Positions 8,204 through 17,599 of a stretch of 64,000 nt of DNA are shown piece by piece (within the stretch, counting starts at the first letter, position 1; every line of letters begins with the position of its first letter). The notes beneath the pieces were generated by a model. It saw nothing but the letters and a program-made list of their open reading frames with translations. It searched no databases and was not told the origin of the DNA. Position numbers and translations under genes: made by a program. This stretch comes from Dyadobacter sp. CY312 (GTDB lineage: Bacteria; Bacteroidota; Bacteroidia; Cytophagales; Spirosomataceae): NCBI RefSeq assembly GCF_021390535.1, contig NZ_JAJUXG010000012.1, forward strand, positions 1 to 64,000, read 5' to 3'.

Positions 8204-9339
8204 CTGGTCCGGCTGGGCGATTTTCTCTGGTCTGGTAAAAGAAGATTTTTTACATAATTTGAGAATTCGAGTTCCAGGTATTTATGTGAGATCACGGAGC
8301 AAATGATTGTCATAGACATTGTCAGGAAAAACATGGCACTACCTGCTCCATACAGCGGGTAGCCAACCCTTTGAAAGATCGTTTCGATCAGCAGCTTAAC
8401 GGGTAAATGTAGAAGGTAGATAGAGAATGAAATATCTCCCAGGCGGACAAGCCACTGGGGAAATTGGATGACTTTGCTGCTGGAATAGAATAAGACTGCA
8501 AGAAATAATAATCCGGAACCTACGCCCCACTGCAAAGGACCTTGCCCACCAAAAAAGCCGGATAAGTACTGCCACACTACAATTATTGTGACCGTACTCA
8601 CTAAGGTGAGCGAAGAAAATATGCGGGATAGATAGCGATTGGAAAGAGGTGTGATAAAAAGCAGGCCGATAACAACGCCATAAACAAAATTCCAGATGAT
8701 CGGATTAGTGATCATGTTGATATAGTGGTTGCCAAAATTGAAGTGTCTAGTTGGATCAGTTGTAAAATGTCCTGCCAGCTGGGGAATCACCACTAATGTG
8801 ATAATTACCAAAAGGAAAAATACAACCCACCTGTATTTTGTAAAAAGCAGTGAAATTCCGACAAGGAAGTAAAAATAAATTTCATAATTGAGACTCCATC
8901 CGACTGAAAGAGTAGCATATCCATAAAATGGCGGATTATCATTAGTCAAAGGAATAAAGAGAATGCTGCGGATGATCTGACTCGCTTGATAACCAATTTG
9001 ATAGCGGTAAGTTAAAAAGGCATACAACAGGGTAATTAAAACATAGGTTGGCCAGATCCTGACAAAACGTTTTATCAGAAATTGAAATACATCTTTCGGG
9101 CCAAAGGTTTTATGACTGGTGATATATACCATGATGAAGCCACTAATTACAAAAAACAGATTTACTCCGGCAGCCCCACTATTAAAGAAGAAATCCAGCG
9201 TTTGTGAGAATGCGGGAATATCTGTGGCCAAGTATTTCAGATGATATACAGCCACAATGACGGCAGCAATACCTCTAAGTACCTGAATGCTATCAATTTT
9301 AGAATTTTTTGCAGAGGCTGTCCTGTTATTGCTCTCCAT
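8200..9339 (-). CDS. Acyltransferase 3 family membrane protein
   Basis: The protein (379 residues from the chosen start) is a polytopic inner-membrane O-acyltransferase of the type that acetylates surface or peptidoglycan sugars. The N-terminal family signature IQVLRGIAAVIVAVYHL carries the conserved Arg and His, followed by about ten hydrophobic segments. VISGFIMVYI and a second-helix region FLIKRFVRIWP also fit the family. The open frame reaches 9435, but MESNNRT at 9339 leads directly into the conserved start. The gene ends tail-to-tail with the esterase, with a four-base overlap, and lies downstream of the FAH-family gene on the same strand. Confidence 0.88.
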   Translation of the reverse strand: MESNNRTASAKNSKIDSIQVLRGIAAVIVAVYHLKYLATDIPAFSQTLDFFFNSGAAGVNLFFVISGFIMVYITSHKTFGPKDVFQFLIKRFVRIWPTYVLITLLYAFLTYRYQIGYQASQIIRSILFIPLTNDNPPFYGYATLSVGWSLNYEIYFYFLVGISLLFTKYRWVVFFLLVIITLVVIPQLAGHFTTDPTRHFNFGNHYINMITNPIIWNFVYGVVIGLLFITPLSNRYLSRIFSSLTLVSTVTIIVVWQYLSGFFGGQGPLQWGVGSGLLFLAVLFYSSSKVIQFPQWLVRLGDISFSIYLLHLPVKLLIETIFQRVGYPLYGAGSAMFFLTMSMTIICSVISHKYLELEFSNYVKNLLLPDQRKSPSRTS

Positions 9340-9486
9340 TATGACACCCTGGTAAATTGCGTATTTGCTAAAAAAAATTTGGAACCCCTGCCATAAATTT
9401 ATGAAGAGGTTCCAAAAGTAATGAACAATCAGCAAACAGCCGTACTAATGTATAATCTGTATACGTTTCAGGGTATAGGTAATTAG

Positions 9487-10323
9487 TTACCCGACAACAT
9501 TTGTCAGTGTTCCAATTGGTTCAATGGTAATATGAACAATATCATCTTTTTGAAGCGTAAAGTCTGATGGAGGAATGATTCCTGTGCCCGTCATGAGATA
9601 ACATCCTTGTGGAAAGGATAATTCTCTGAAAAGGTAGCTAAGCAATTCCGTAGGATTTCTTTTCATTTGAGACAATGTAATCTCGCCGTTGAAGACCTCT
9701 TCCCCACCTCGAACTATCGAAAGGTCAATGATGGTATCTGCCGGCAGCGGTTCTGCCGGAACGTATAAGCATGGACCAAGTGCAGTACTGCCTGTGTAAG
9801 ATTTCGCCTGTGGTAAGTATAGTGGATTTTCACCTTCAATGCTTCGTGAACTCATATCGTTACCGATAGTGTATCCCACGAGTGTTCCAGATGTGGTAGC
9901 AAATAATGTTAACTCTGGTTCTGGAACATCCCAGGCAGAGTCCCTGCGGATTCGAACCGTTCCATGGTTGCCGATAACCCGCCATGCGGTCGATTTGAAA
10001 AATAGCTCCGGACGCTCGGCATCATACACGCGGTCATAAAAACTTCCTCCACCTGCTTTTTCCGATTCTTCCATGCGCGCCGTACGACTGCGGAAATATG
10101 TAACGCCGGCGGCCCACACCTCCTGCGATCCGATGGGTGCCAAAATCTGCGGAAACGCGAGATCTTCCGTAAAAGTGATAGGAATGAGATTCTCTGTCTG
10201 GAGTTCCAGCCATGCATACAGGTCGTCACGGTTAACGACTTCGTCCCAATCAGTTTCGTGTAAACGATAGAAGACATCTTCCTTGTCCAGTATGATACCT
10301 TGCGCGGTTCTGAATAATTTCAT
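9487..10323 (-). CDS. Fumarylacetoacetate hydrolase family protein, sugar-acid dehydratase-like
   Basis: The 278-residue protein belongs to the FAH superfamily, which uses one divalent metal to act on 2-oxo acids. Metal ligands are visible as E135-x-E137 in PEPELTL and D156 in GNDMSSR, with K174 in the active site. The text [19 protein letters not shown] followed by [16 protein letters not shown] is characteristic of members related to 2-keto-3-deoxy-D-arabinonate dehydratase, so a role in sugar-acid breakdown is likely. The exact substrate is inferred only. The acyltransferase gene follows 147 bases downstream. Confidence 0.85.
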   Translation of the reverse strand: MKLFRTAQGIILDKEDVFYRLHETDWDEVVNRDDLYAWLELQTENLIPITFTEDLAFPQILAPIGSQEVWAAGVTYFRSRTARMEESEKAGGGSFYDRVYDAERPELFFKSTAWRVIGNHGTVRIRRDSAWDVPEPELTLFATTSGTLVGYTIGNDMSSRSIEGENPLYLPQAKSYTGSTALGPCLYVPAEPLPADTIIDLSIVRGGEEVFNGEITLSQMKRNPTELLSYLFRELSFPQGCYLMTGTGIIPPSDFTLQKDDIVHITIEPIGTLTNVVG

Positions 10324-10509
10324 AAGAATTAAAGTTTACTTGCAGATTGCTTTCCAAGCATTTATGTAGTTGGATAAGCCTTCAATTGATCTGCTTTACT
10401 TATTTGGTACCTTGTTTTCTATTATTTAGGCTATGACGATAAGCGTAAAAATTAACAAAAATGTATCCTGTCGAGAGTTAGTCAGCACGCGCTCAGGCCG
10501 GGATCATTT

Positions 10510-13374
10510 TCAAAGCTTTTCCTTCAAAAAATCCGCAGTGTAATTGCCTTCCAGTTTAACCATATCCTCAGGTGTTCCTGAAAACGACAAAAACCCGCCC
10601 GAATCTCCGCCTTCCGGCCCAAGATCAAGTATCCAGTCAGCGCATTTAATCACTTCCATGTTGTGTTCAATAATGATCACGCTATCTCCCTGGTCAACAA
10701 GTGCATTGATGGCTTTAAGAAGCTTTTTGATATCATGAAAATGAAGGCCGGTAGTGGGTTCGTCAAAGATGAAAAGTGTTTTGCCTTTATGAGAAGAACC
10801 TTTCCCCAGAAATGAAGCAAGTTTTACACGTTGCGCTTCACCACCAGACAACGTATTTGAAGACTGTCCCAAGCCGACGTAACCCAGTCCAACTTCCTGT
10901 AATGGCATCAGTTTGTCGGCCAGTTTGGGTTCCGACTCCCGGAAGAATGCGATAGCCTCGTCGACGGTCATATCCAGAATTTCAGCAACATCTTTGCCTT
11001 TGTACTGAACTTCCTGAATTTCCTGTTTGAAACGTTTACCATTACAACCCTCGCACTTGAGGTAAATGTCTGCCATAAACTGCATTTCAACCTTTACCTG
11101 ACCTTCTCCCTGGCAAATTTCGCAGCGCCCGCCATCCACATTGAATGAGAAATGTGATGGTTTGTATCCGCGGGATTTGGAAAGCGGCAGATCCGACATC
11201 ATCTGGCGTATGTGATCATAAGCTTTGATGTAGGTTACAGGGTTGGATCGTGACGACTTCCCAATTGGGTTCTGATCAATCATTTCAATCGCCTCAATGC
11301 GGTCGACGCTGCCTGACAGTTCATCAAATCGTCCCACTTCTTCACTAAACTCACCTTTTAGGCGCATGAGTGCAGGATAAAGTATTTTTCTGATCAAAGT
11401 AGATTTCCCGGAACCACTCACACCGGTAACCACGGTGAGGTTATTTAAAGGGATCCTTACGTCAACGTCCTTGAGATTATTTTCTCTTGCTCCTTTGATA
11501 TCAAGAAAATGCAGCGATTTTCTGCGCACCGGAGGTACCGGAATGGTATCATCTCCCAGCAAAAAGTTCAGTGTATGTGATTTCATTTCAGCATCATTGG
11601 CAGCAAAGGAAGGATCATTTTTCCAATTGCGGATATCATCCCAATTCCCCTGAAATACAACATGACCGCCACCTGTGCCTGCCTCAGGACCAATGTCGAT
11701 GATCTGATCCGCAGCGTGCATTACTTCTTCCTCATGCTCTACAACAATCACAGTGTTTCCCAAGTCACGAAGCGATTCCAAAACACCAACAAGTCGTTGC
11801 GTATCGCGTGGATGCAATCCAATACTCGGTTCGTCCAGGATATACATAGAACCAACAAGCGCACTTCCAAGAGATGTAGCTAGTTTGATTCTCTGAAATT
11901 CACCACCAGACAATGAATTTGTCAACCGGTTTAAAGTCAGATATCCCAGACCGACACGATTCATGTAGTCTAGTCGTGTCTCTATTTCGGTGAGAATACG
12001 GCGCGATATCTGGCGGTCGTGTTCATTGATTTCTATTGATTTAAAAAATTTCAGTACTTCCTGAATTGGCATCAAGACCAGATCAGTAATGGACGCTCCC
12101 GCCACTTTTACGTAAGATGCATCTTTTCTCAATCTGGATCCGCGGCAATCCGGGCAGGTAGTGCGTCCCCGGAAACGGGATAACATAACACGGTACTGGA
12201 TTTTATGGGTTTGTGTTTCAAGCTCGCTAATGAAGCTGTTTATTCCCTGGAAATATTCATTACCAACCCAAAGAAGCTCCTTTTGTTCATTGGTCAGATC
12301 TTTATAAGGACGGTGAATCGGGAAATCGAATTTTGCGGCATTACGAACAAGCGGCACCTGCCATTCACTCATTTTCTCTGTACGCCATGGAGCAATAGCA
12401 CCGTCATAGATTGACAGATTTTTGTCAGGAATAACCAGATCAGGATCTATTCCCAGAATTTTACCGAAACCTTCACAACGCTTACATGCACCAAAAGGAT
12501 TATTGAAACTGAAAAGATTAACTGTCGGCTCTTCAAACGTGATGCCATCCAGTTCAAACTTATCGGAAAATTCTTTTCTTTCTCCATTCACAACCTGCAC
12601 AATACACAGCCCTTCTCCTTCAAAAAACGCGGTTTGTACAGAGTCTGAAAGGCGATATTGTGTGTCTTCATCATCATGTTTTACGGCAGCGCGGTCTATC
12701 AAAATAAAGATCTGATTCCCTGCCTGGCTGTAAGTTTCCGCATTTTCTACAACCTCTTCAATATTGGCAACTTCGCCATTAATGATAATCCGGTTATAAC
12801 CTTTTGATAAAAGTATAGACAGCTCCTCTGCCTGAGTGCGTCCTTCGCGGATAAGCAACGGCGCAAGAATGAGAACGCGTTCACCTTCATCATGGCCAAG
12901 CATAAAGTTGACTACGTCCGTTACCGAATCCTTTTTAACCAACTCTCCTGATACGGGTGAAAAAGTATGACCTATTCGTGCAAAAAGCAGTTTGAGGTAA
13001 TCATATATTTCAGTCGAGGTACCAACAGTAGATCGTGGATTTCGGGTATTTACCTTCTGTTCAATCGCAATAGCCGGCGAAATTCCCTTGATGTATTCCA
13101 CCTCCGGTTTTTCCATTCGTCCCAGAAACTGGCGCGCGTAGCTGCTCAAACTTTCTACATACATTCTTTGTCCTTCGGCAAACAGTGTATCGAAAGCAAG
13201 CGAGGACTTTCCAGAACCCGAAAGTCCGGTGATTACCACCAGTTTGTTTCTTGGAATGGCAACGTCAACGCTTTTGAGGTTATTTACTCTGGCACCTTTG
13301 ATAAGAATATACTTCCGGGGATCAAGTTCATCAAATTGGGCAGCTTCAATCCGCGGCACTGGTAATTGGATCAT
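10510..13374 (-). CDS. uvrA: UvrABC excinuclease subunit A
   Basis: UvrA is the damage-recognising ABC ATPase of nucleotide excision repair. The 954-residue protein shows Walker A GLSGSGKSS (50-58) and a second, GVSGSGKST, near 650. It has two signature/Walker B blocks (LSGGEFQRIKLA...LDEPSIGLHPRD and LSGGEAQRVKLA...FDEPTTGLHFHD). The C-terminal zinc finger is CEICQGEG...KCEGCNGKRF. The first half has GACKRCEGFG and TTCPDCRGSR, but the early CPxCG-type finger known from E. coli UvrA is replaced by a Cys-free segment (ERKEFSDKFELDG). From memory that is common in Bacteroidota. The gene stands alone. Confidence 0.97.
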   Translation of the reverse strand: MIQLPVPRIEAAQFDELDPRKYILIKGARVNNLKSVDVAIPRNKLVVITGLSGSGKSSLAFDTLFAEGQRMYVESLSSYARQFLGRMEKPEVEYIKGISPAIAIEQKVNTRNPRSTVGTSTEIYDYLKLLFARIGHTFSPVSGELVKKDSVTDVVNFMLGHDEGERVLILAPLLIREGRTQAEELSILLSKGYNRIIINGEVANIEEVVENAETYSQAGNQIFILIDRAAVKHDDEDTQYRLSDSVQTAFFEGEGLCIVQVVNGERKEFSDKFELDGITFEEPTVNLFSFNNPFGACKRCEGFGKILGIDPDLVIPDKNLSIYDGAIAPWRTEKMSEWQVPLVRNAAKFDFPIHRPYKDLTNEQKELLWVGNEYFQGINSFISELETQTHKIQYRVMLSRFRGRTTCPDCRGSRLRKDASYVKVAGASITDLVLMPIQEVLKFFKSIEINEHDRQISRRILTEIETRLDYMNRVGLGYLTLNRLTNSLSGGEFQRIKLATSLGSALVGSMYILDEPSIGLHPRDTQRLVGVLESLRDLGNTVIVVEHEEEVMHAADQIIDIGPEAGTGGGHVVFQGNWDDIRNWKNDPSFAANDAEMKSHTLNFLLGDDTIPVPPVRRKSLHFLDIKGARENNLKDVDVRIPLNNLTVVTGVSGSGKSTLIRKILYPALMRLKGEFSEEVGRFDELSGSVDRIEAIEMIDQNPIGKSSRSNPVTYIKAYDHIRQMMSDLPLSKSRGYKPSHFSFNVDGGRCEICQGEGQVKVEMQFMADIYLKCEGCNGKRFKQEIQEVQYKGKDVAEILDMTVDEAIAFFRESEPKLADKLMPLQEVGLGYVGLGQSSNTLSGGEAQRVKLASFLGKGSSHKGKTLFIFDEPTTGLHFHDIKKLLKAINALVDQGDSVIIIEHNMEVIKCADWILDLGPEGGDSGGFLSFSGTPEDMVKLEGNYTADFLKEKL

Positions 13375-13429
13375 AAAATCAGATAAATATTGGGGTGATG
13401 TTAATAGAACCCCGATCTTAGAGTAAACC

Positions 13430-13702
13430 TAAAATTCGTGTATTTAGTTTTGGTTTGCAAACCTGAAAATGGCACAACCAACCTGCACAGACCAGAAACC
13501 AACTTTTCAATCGATTTTCGTGCAAGTAAATTATTTAAAGCAACGGTTTATTAGGAATAAACAAGTCTTTTCAAATAAATTGAAATTGTATGTAAATATT
13601 GAGTGCTTTTATACTTAAAAATTAATACCAGCAAAGTCTTACAACCAAGTTCGCATTCCACTTGTCTGATGTCATATACTATGAACACTAAACAGGATTC
13701 AA
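13430..13702. other. Intergenic region between divergent uvrA and lipoprotein gene
   Basis: About 270 bases upstream of both genes. It is AT-rich, with a stretch GGTTTGCAAACC (palindromic, near 13453-13464) but no clear TAnnTTTG box. No small gene or RNA is supported. Confidence 0.5.
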
Positions 13703-14077
13703 ATGAAAATAGGATACTTTTCACCACTCATTTTCCTTACACTATTTGGGAGTTGTAAAGACGATAAGGAATCTGCTGTACTTTTTGGAAGTCAGGAATG
13801 CCGGTCTGACGAAAAAATGGTCAAGAGTGTTAACAATCAGAATGGTATCATTTTTTACCATGCTGGTGAAGAGAAATACGGTATCTCGTACGGCATTACA
13901 GGAACTTATGATTCTGTTGATGTTGGTTTCCTTTGTGAAATACCAGATTCCTTACAACAAACAGGATTACAGGTTGTGTTCAGCGGCAATTTGTTTTCTT
14001 TCGATAAAAAACCTCCGGCTATTCTTGCAGGGCAGACTTACTACTATCTTGATGTAACAGATTTGAAACTGAGGTAA
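13703..14077 (+). CDS. Small lipoprotein of unknown function
   Basis: The 124-residue protein starts MKIGYFSPLIFLTLFGSCKDD, a lipoprotein signal with Cys18 and an acidic start (DD) after it. In Bacteroidota a K/D-rich start after the Cys can favour surface export. The rest is hydrophilic with short beta-like stretches and two further Cys residues (near 33 and 76) that could form a disulfide. I recognise no family. It ends three bases before the stop of the convergent cysteine hydrolase gene. Confidence 0.7.
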   Translation: MKIGYFSPLIFLTLFGSCKDDKESAVLFGSQECRSDEKMVKSVNNQNGIIFYHAGEEKYGISYGITGTYDSVDVGFLCEIPDSLQQTGLQVVFSGNLFSFDKKPPAILAGQTYYYLDVTDLKLR

Positions 14078-14080
14078 CAC

Positions 14081-14902
14081 TTACATTGGTCTGAAAGCTT
14101 GATCGGAAAGAGTAAACACCATTCCTTTCTTTTCTGCCTCTTCAAAAATTGGATCAGCAAGGTGCCCCCAGTTCGTAACATCGGACATACAGTCAGTGAG
14201 CACTGTAACTTTTGGGATGAGGGCAGGAGCCAGCTCGACAATTTGTTTGATACTCGTTGCAACGCAATGTGAACGCGCTTCACCCACGACGAGGATGCGG
14301 TCGAAGGATTCAAGTTCTGCCAAAAATTGCGTATCCAGTTCTGTTTCAGGAGCATTCTCTATGACAACCTGTGCTTTAAAAACGCCGAAATGTTCAGTAA
14401 GCGGATTGGTACCTTTGATAATGGCCTTGTATTCCCTGCCCGTTCTGTGCGTCCAAGCCAGCAATGATTCCATAATGGTGTCATCCAATGAAGCACCTTT
14501 GGACCCGATCAGACAATGTTCCGGCCAGATGAAATGCTGAAATTCTCCTTCACTTTCCAGCTTTTTTAAATAGCTGATTACATGGTCTTTATGATATCTT
14601 GGAACCCACTTTCCGCTTTCAACAGCTTTGCTGGTGATCAGCGTAAAAGGCGCAATGGTGTTGCCGTTTGGATCTTCCCAAAATAGCGGATGGGCTACGT
14701 CGATAACATGATGCGTATCCAGCGTTACAAAAATGCCATCCAGCTTTTCACCATAAATCGCAATGAGCCGGGCAATCCGCTCTACGTCTTTTTCTGCGCC
14801 AGGAACGAATAATGCGCCTTTCGGATCACAAAAATCGAATTGAGCGTCAATGATCAGTAATGCAATTTTGGTGGTTTCCATATGGCTCATTATTGGATTC
14901 AT
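14081..14902 (-). CDS. Cysteine hydrolase, isochorismatase/nicotinamidase superfamily
   Basis: The 273-residue protein has the catalytic triad of the superfamily: Asp19 in ALLIIDAQFDFC, Lys near 161 in AIIKGTNP, and Cys near 211 in VGEARSHCVATSI. The DTHH segment after the first strand (about 61-64) is where nicotinamidases bind their metal. This makes nicotinamidase-type amide hydrolysis the most likely chemistry, but it is longer than usual PncA (about 210 residues) and the assignment stays at superfamily level. Starts at Met1, Met5 and Met8 are all possible; Met8 would give the tightest N-terminus. The hypothetical gene at 14923 lies 20 bases upstream on the same strand. Confidence 0.85.
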   Translation of the reverse strand: MNPIMSHMETTKIALLIIDAQFDFCDPKGALFVPGAEKDVERIARLIAIYGEKLDGIFVTLDTHHVIDVAHPLFWEDPNGNTIAPFTLITSKAVESGKWVPRYHKDHVISYLKKLESEGEFQHFIWPEHCLIGSKGASLDDTIMESLLAWTHRTGREYKAIIKGTNPLTEHFGVFKAQVVIENAPETELDTQFLAELESFDRILVVGEARSHCVATSIKQIVELAPALIPKVTVLTDCMSDVTNWGHLADPIFEEAEKKGMVFTLSDQAFRPM

Positions 14903-14922
14903 TTACAATGTACTTAACAATT

Positions 14923-15471
14923 TTATTCCCAATCAACCGGTATTTCCATCTGACGCGCATACATTTTGGAGCAAAGGTTGTGTACTAGTTTAAGCATATT
15001 GTTGGTATCCTTCACGTAGTCAAACCGATAATCCTCATCCAGCTTGTTCAAACCGTTTAGTATGGTTTGCGCCTTTTTTGCAATGTAAAGAGCACAGGTG
15101 TCCGCCTTGGAAGAGTAGGTTTTGAGAATACTCTGGTAGGTTTCCAGGAAAGTATTAAGGAGGAATAGATTGAGCTCAATAGCACCAATTTTGTCCTTGG
15201 TCACTTTTACGTGATAGCTAATATCTCCGCTAAGATTTCGCATATCCATCAGCACCCATCCAGGTGTATTTTGGTTAAATTTTGAAGTTCTGGTAATGCG
15301 ATTTACAATTTCCTCTCTCCGTTCCGGTATTGTTGCCGAATCTTCCAGAAGTTCAAAATGAAGGCGATCTGATAGCGTTTTGTCCTTGGTTATAAGCCTG
15401 AGAAGCAATTTGTCTTTCTCTTTGGCTGGCATTTGTATGATAGCTTTTTTAAGCTGATCGGGTAAAGCCAT
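14923..15471 (-). CDS. Conserved-looking protein of unknown function
   Basis: This 182-residue cytoplasmic protein has no signal peptide or membrane segment. It is mostly helical, with an early basic helix (PDQLKKAIIQMPAKEKDKLL) and a C-terminal half resembling a helical bundle. I recognise no family. It is immediately upstream of the cysteine hydrolase gene (20-base gap) on the same strand, so the two are probably co-transcribed, but no shared function is evident. Confidence 0.7.
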   Translation of the reverse strand: MALPDQLKKAIIQMPAKEKDKLLLRLITKDKTLSDRLHFELLEDSATIPERREEIVNRITRTSKFNQNTPGWVLMDMRNLSGDISYHVKVTKDKIGAIELNLFLLNTFLETYQSILKTYSSKADTCALYIAKKAQTILNGLNKLDEDYRFDYVKDTNNMLKLVHNLCSKMYARQMEIPVDWE

Positions 15472-15776
15472 AGGTGCGTTGGTCGATTTTAAATAAGGAG
15501 ATTTAAATACTCCAAATTTTATAATGAAGAAAAGTACTTGACAAAAATATTCAGATATGGTTAAATAACCTTAAATGAACGGTTTATTAGTGAACATTAA
15601 TACGCCCCGCCAACTGGTAAATTTGTGTTGTAGACATATTTTTCAGGACTAAATGCGTATGTATATCTGCTATCCTGCAACTGCCGTTGGATAAAAGGGA
15701 AGTTAACATTTGCTGGTTAACATATTTGACTGTTAACTTGCACTGTTTTTGTATTACAAATCTCTATATACACATT
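15472..15776. promoter_or_regulatory. Divergent intergenic region with three GTTAAC sites
   Basis: The 305 bases separate the 182-aa hypothetical gene from the glycosyltransferase. A perfect TAnnTTTG box, TAAATTTG, lies at 15618-15625 for the plus direction. Three copies of the self-complementary hexamer GTTAAC occur at 15702, 15716 and 15732, between that box and the ATG at 15777. They could be regulator sites, though the DNA is AT-rich. No gene is seen. Confidence 0.4.
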
Positions 15777-16754
15777 ATGGTTTCAGTAGCTATGTGCACT
15801 TACAACGGGGCAAAATATTTGCCGGAACAGTTGGAGAGCATTGCTAATCAGACGATTCCGGTAGAGGAGCTGGTTGTTTGTGACGATGGATCAACGGACA
15901 ATACCATTGAGGTGATAAAGGCATTTGCTCAAACCTGCTCGTTTCCCGTGGCCGTTCATTCGAACGCAGAAAACCTGGGTTCTACCAAAAATTTTGAAAA
16001 GTGCCTCAATCTTTGCGCCGGAGATATTATTTTTCTTTGCGATCAGGACGATAAGTGGAGGGAAGATAAAGTAGAAAAACAGCTCGCGTATTTCAAAGCG
16101 AATCCGGATAAAGATGCCGTCTTTTCGGACGCCATGATGATCGATAATGATTCCAAACCAATTGGACGTACGATCTGGGAGGAGATAGAATTCACCACCA
16201 CTTATCAGAAAAAATGGCTGGAAGGCAAAGCACATGAAATTCTTTTTAATGGATTTGTTGTAACAGGTGCTACATTAGCTATCCGTAAGTCTTCTCTTGA
16301 AAGACTGATGCCGTTTCCAACACATGTTGAGGATCTGATACATGACGCCTGGATGGCAATGGTTTTGAGTTTGGAAGACAAGATCGGTTTCATAGCAGAA
16401 AATCTGATTTCCTACCGCAGGCACGAAAGTCAGCAGGTAGGTTTTGGTAGTAAAATTGAATACGTCAAGATTAATGAGCGTTTCAAACGACCAAGGGAGG
16501 AAAAGCTGGTTCCTATTAAAGAGAAAGCAGATAAGTTACATGGCATGTATTTGTTACTGAGGGAATTGTCTTTTGTTCCAAGAGAGAAACTCATTAAATT
16601 GTATCTGGCTCAAAACCATTTTTACCGCCGTGCATCGCTACCTGAAAACAGGTTTCTTCGAATTTCACCCATCTTTCATCACGTTTTGAAGGGTTATTAC
16701 ATTTTTAGCAGCAAAGATTGGTGGTTGCCAGCTATTGGAGATCTTATTGAGTAA
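15777..16754 (+). CDS. Family 2 glycosyltransferase
   Basis: The 325-residue enzyme has a GT-A fold: the start VSVAMCTYNGAKYLPEQLESI, the nucleotide-sugar pocket VVCDDGSTDNT, and the metal-binding FLCDQDDKW near residues 83-91. The closest type is the rhamnosyl/CpsIV-like group that builds surface polysaccharide. The frame is open from 15687, but the GT2 motif begins directly at ATG 15777, which I chose. The DUF5672 gene starts seven bases after its stop, so both probably act on the same glycan. Acceptor and donor are unknown. Confidence 0.9.
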   Translation: MVSVAMCTYNGAKYLPEQLESIANQTIPVEELVVCDDGSTDNTIEVIKAFAQTCSFPVAVHSNAENLGSTKNFEKCLNLCAGDIIFLCDQDDKWREDKVEKQLAYFKANPDKDAVFSDAMMIDNDSKPIGRTIWEEIEFTTTYQKKWLEGKAHEILFNGFVVTGATLAIRKSSLERLMPFPTHVEDLIHDAWMAMVLSLEDKIGFIAENLISYRRHESQQVGFGSKIEYVKINERFKRPREEKLVPIKEKADKLHGMYLLLRELSFVPREKLIKLYLAQNHFYRRASLPENRFLRISPIFHHVLKGYYIFSSKDWWLPAIGDLIE

Positions 16755-16760
16755 TTTGAA

Positions 16761-17519
16761 GTGAAAAGCAACAGAGATACCCCTTCCGTAGCCATTGTTA
16801 TTCCAATATATCAGGCAACATTTTCGGATGCCGAAAGGGCTTCCTTGAAGCAATGTATGCAGGTGTTGGGTCACTATCCTGTCAAGATTGTGAAGCCAAG
16901 AAGTCTTGATCTGGGCGAGATTAAATCCCAGTATCCTTCTGTTGACCTGGTATCCTTCGATGACTCATATTTTACAGGAACCGACGCCTATAATCGCCTG
17001 ATGGTTTCTCCCGAATTCTACCGGTCATTTTTACCTTACCGTTACATCTTAATTTACCAGCTCGATGCTTTCGTTTTCAGGGATGAACTGCTCGAATGGT
17101 GTAGAAAAGATTATGATTATGTGGGTGCGCCATCGCTTCACCAGGAAGAATATGATGCATTGCCAGCCGCTGCCCAAACTACCTACGCTGGCGCCCTGAC
17201 TAAAAATCGTTTTGTTCTCAATGGAGGCTTGTCTCTCCGGAAAATCCCTGCTTTTATCCGTTACCTGAAAATATACAACCGGTTTTATCCGGCATGGGTT
17301 GGTAATGAGGACATGCTTTTCTCTCAGGAAGCTACTCGACTCATCCCCATGAAACTCTTTCTGCGATTGCCGTCCTGGCAGGAAGCACTGCAATTTTCTT
17401 TCGAAAAGAGTCCCGCTGCCACTTTTGAAATCACAGGTCATAAGTTGCCATTTGCATGCCACGCCTGGGAACGCTATGATCCGGAATTCTGGTCACAATT
17501 CATTGACACACAGGCCTGA
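16761..17519 (+). CDS. DUF5672 family protein, probable glycosyltransferase
   Basis: The 252-residue protein matches the DUF5672 pattern: YRYILIYQLDAFVFRDELLEWC, then YDYVGAPSL and a GNEDMLFSQE segment. These resemble the DxD and acceptor regions of GT-A glycosyltransferases. The start codon is GTG at 16761, six bases after the stop of the upstream GT2 gene; a TTG at 16755 in the same frame is an alternative. The tight spacing indicates translation from one mRNA and a joint role in decorating a surface polysaccharide. Activity is inferred from family and context. Confidence 0.82.
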   Translation: MKSNRDTPSVAIVIPIYQATFSDAERASLKQCMQVLGHYPVKIVKPRSLDLGEIKSQYPSVDLVSFDDSYFTGTDAYNRLMVSPEFYRSFLPYRYILIYQLDAFVFRDELLEWCRKDYDYVGAPSLHQEEYDALPAAAQTTYAGALTKNRFVLNGGLSLRKIPAFIRYLKIYNRFYPAWVGNEDMLFSQEATRLIPMKLFLRLPSWQEALQFSFEKSPAATFEITGHKLPFACHAWERYDPEFWSQFIDTQA

Positions 17520-17599
17520 TCGGACTTTAACAATTTTTAACAAACTATACGACAGGGAAGTACGTTCTTGCAGATATTTATATTTAACAAAATATCGAC

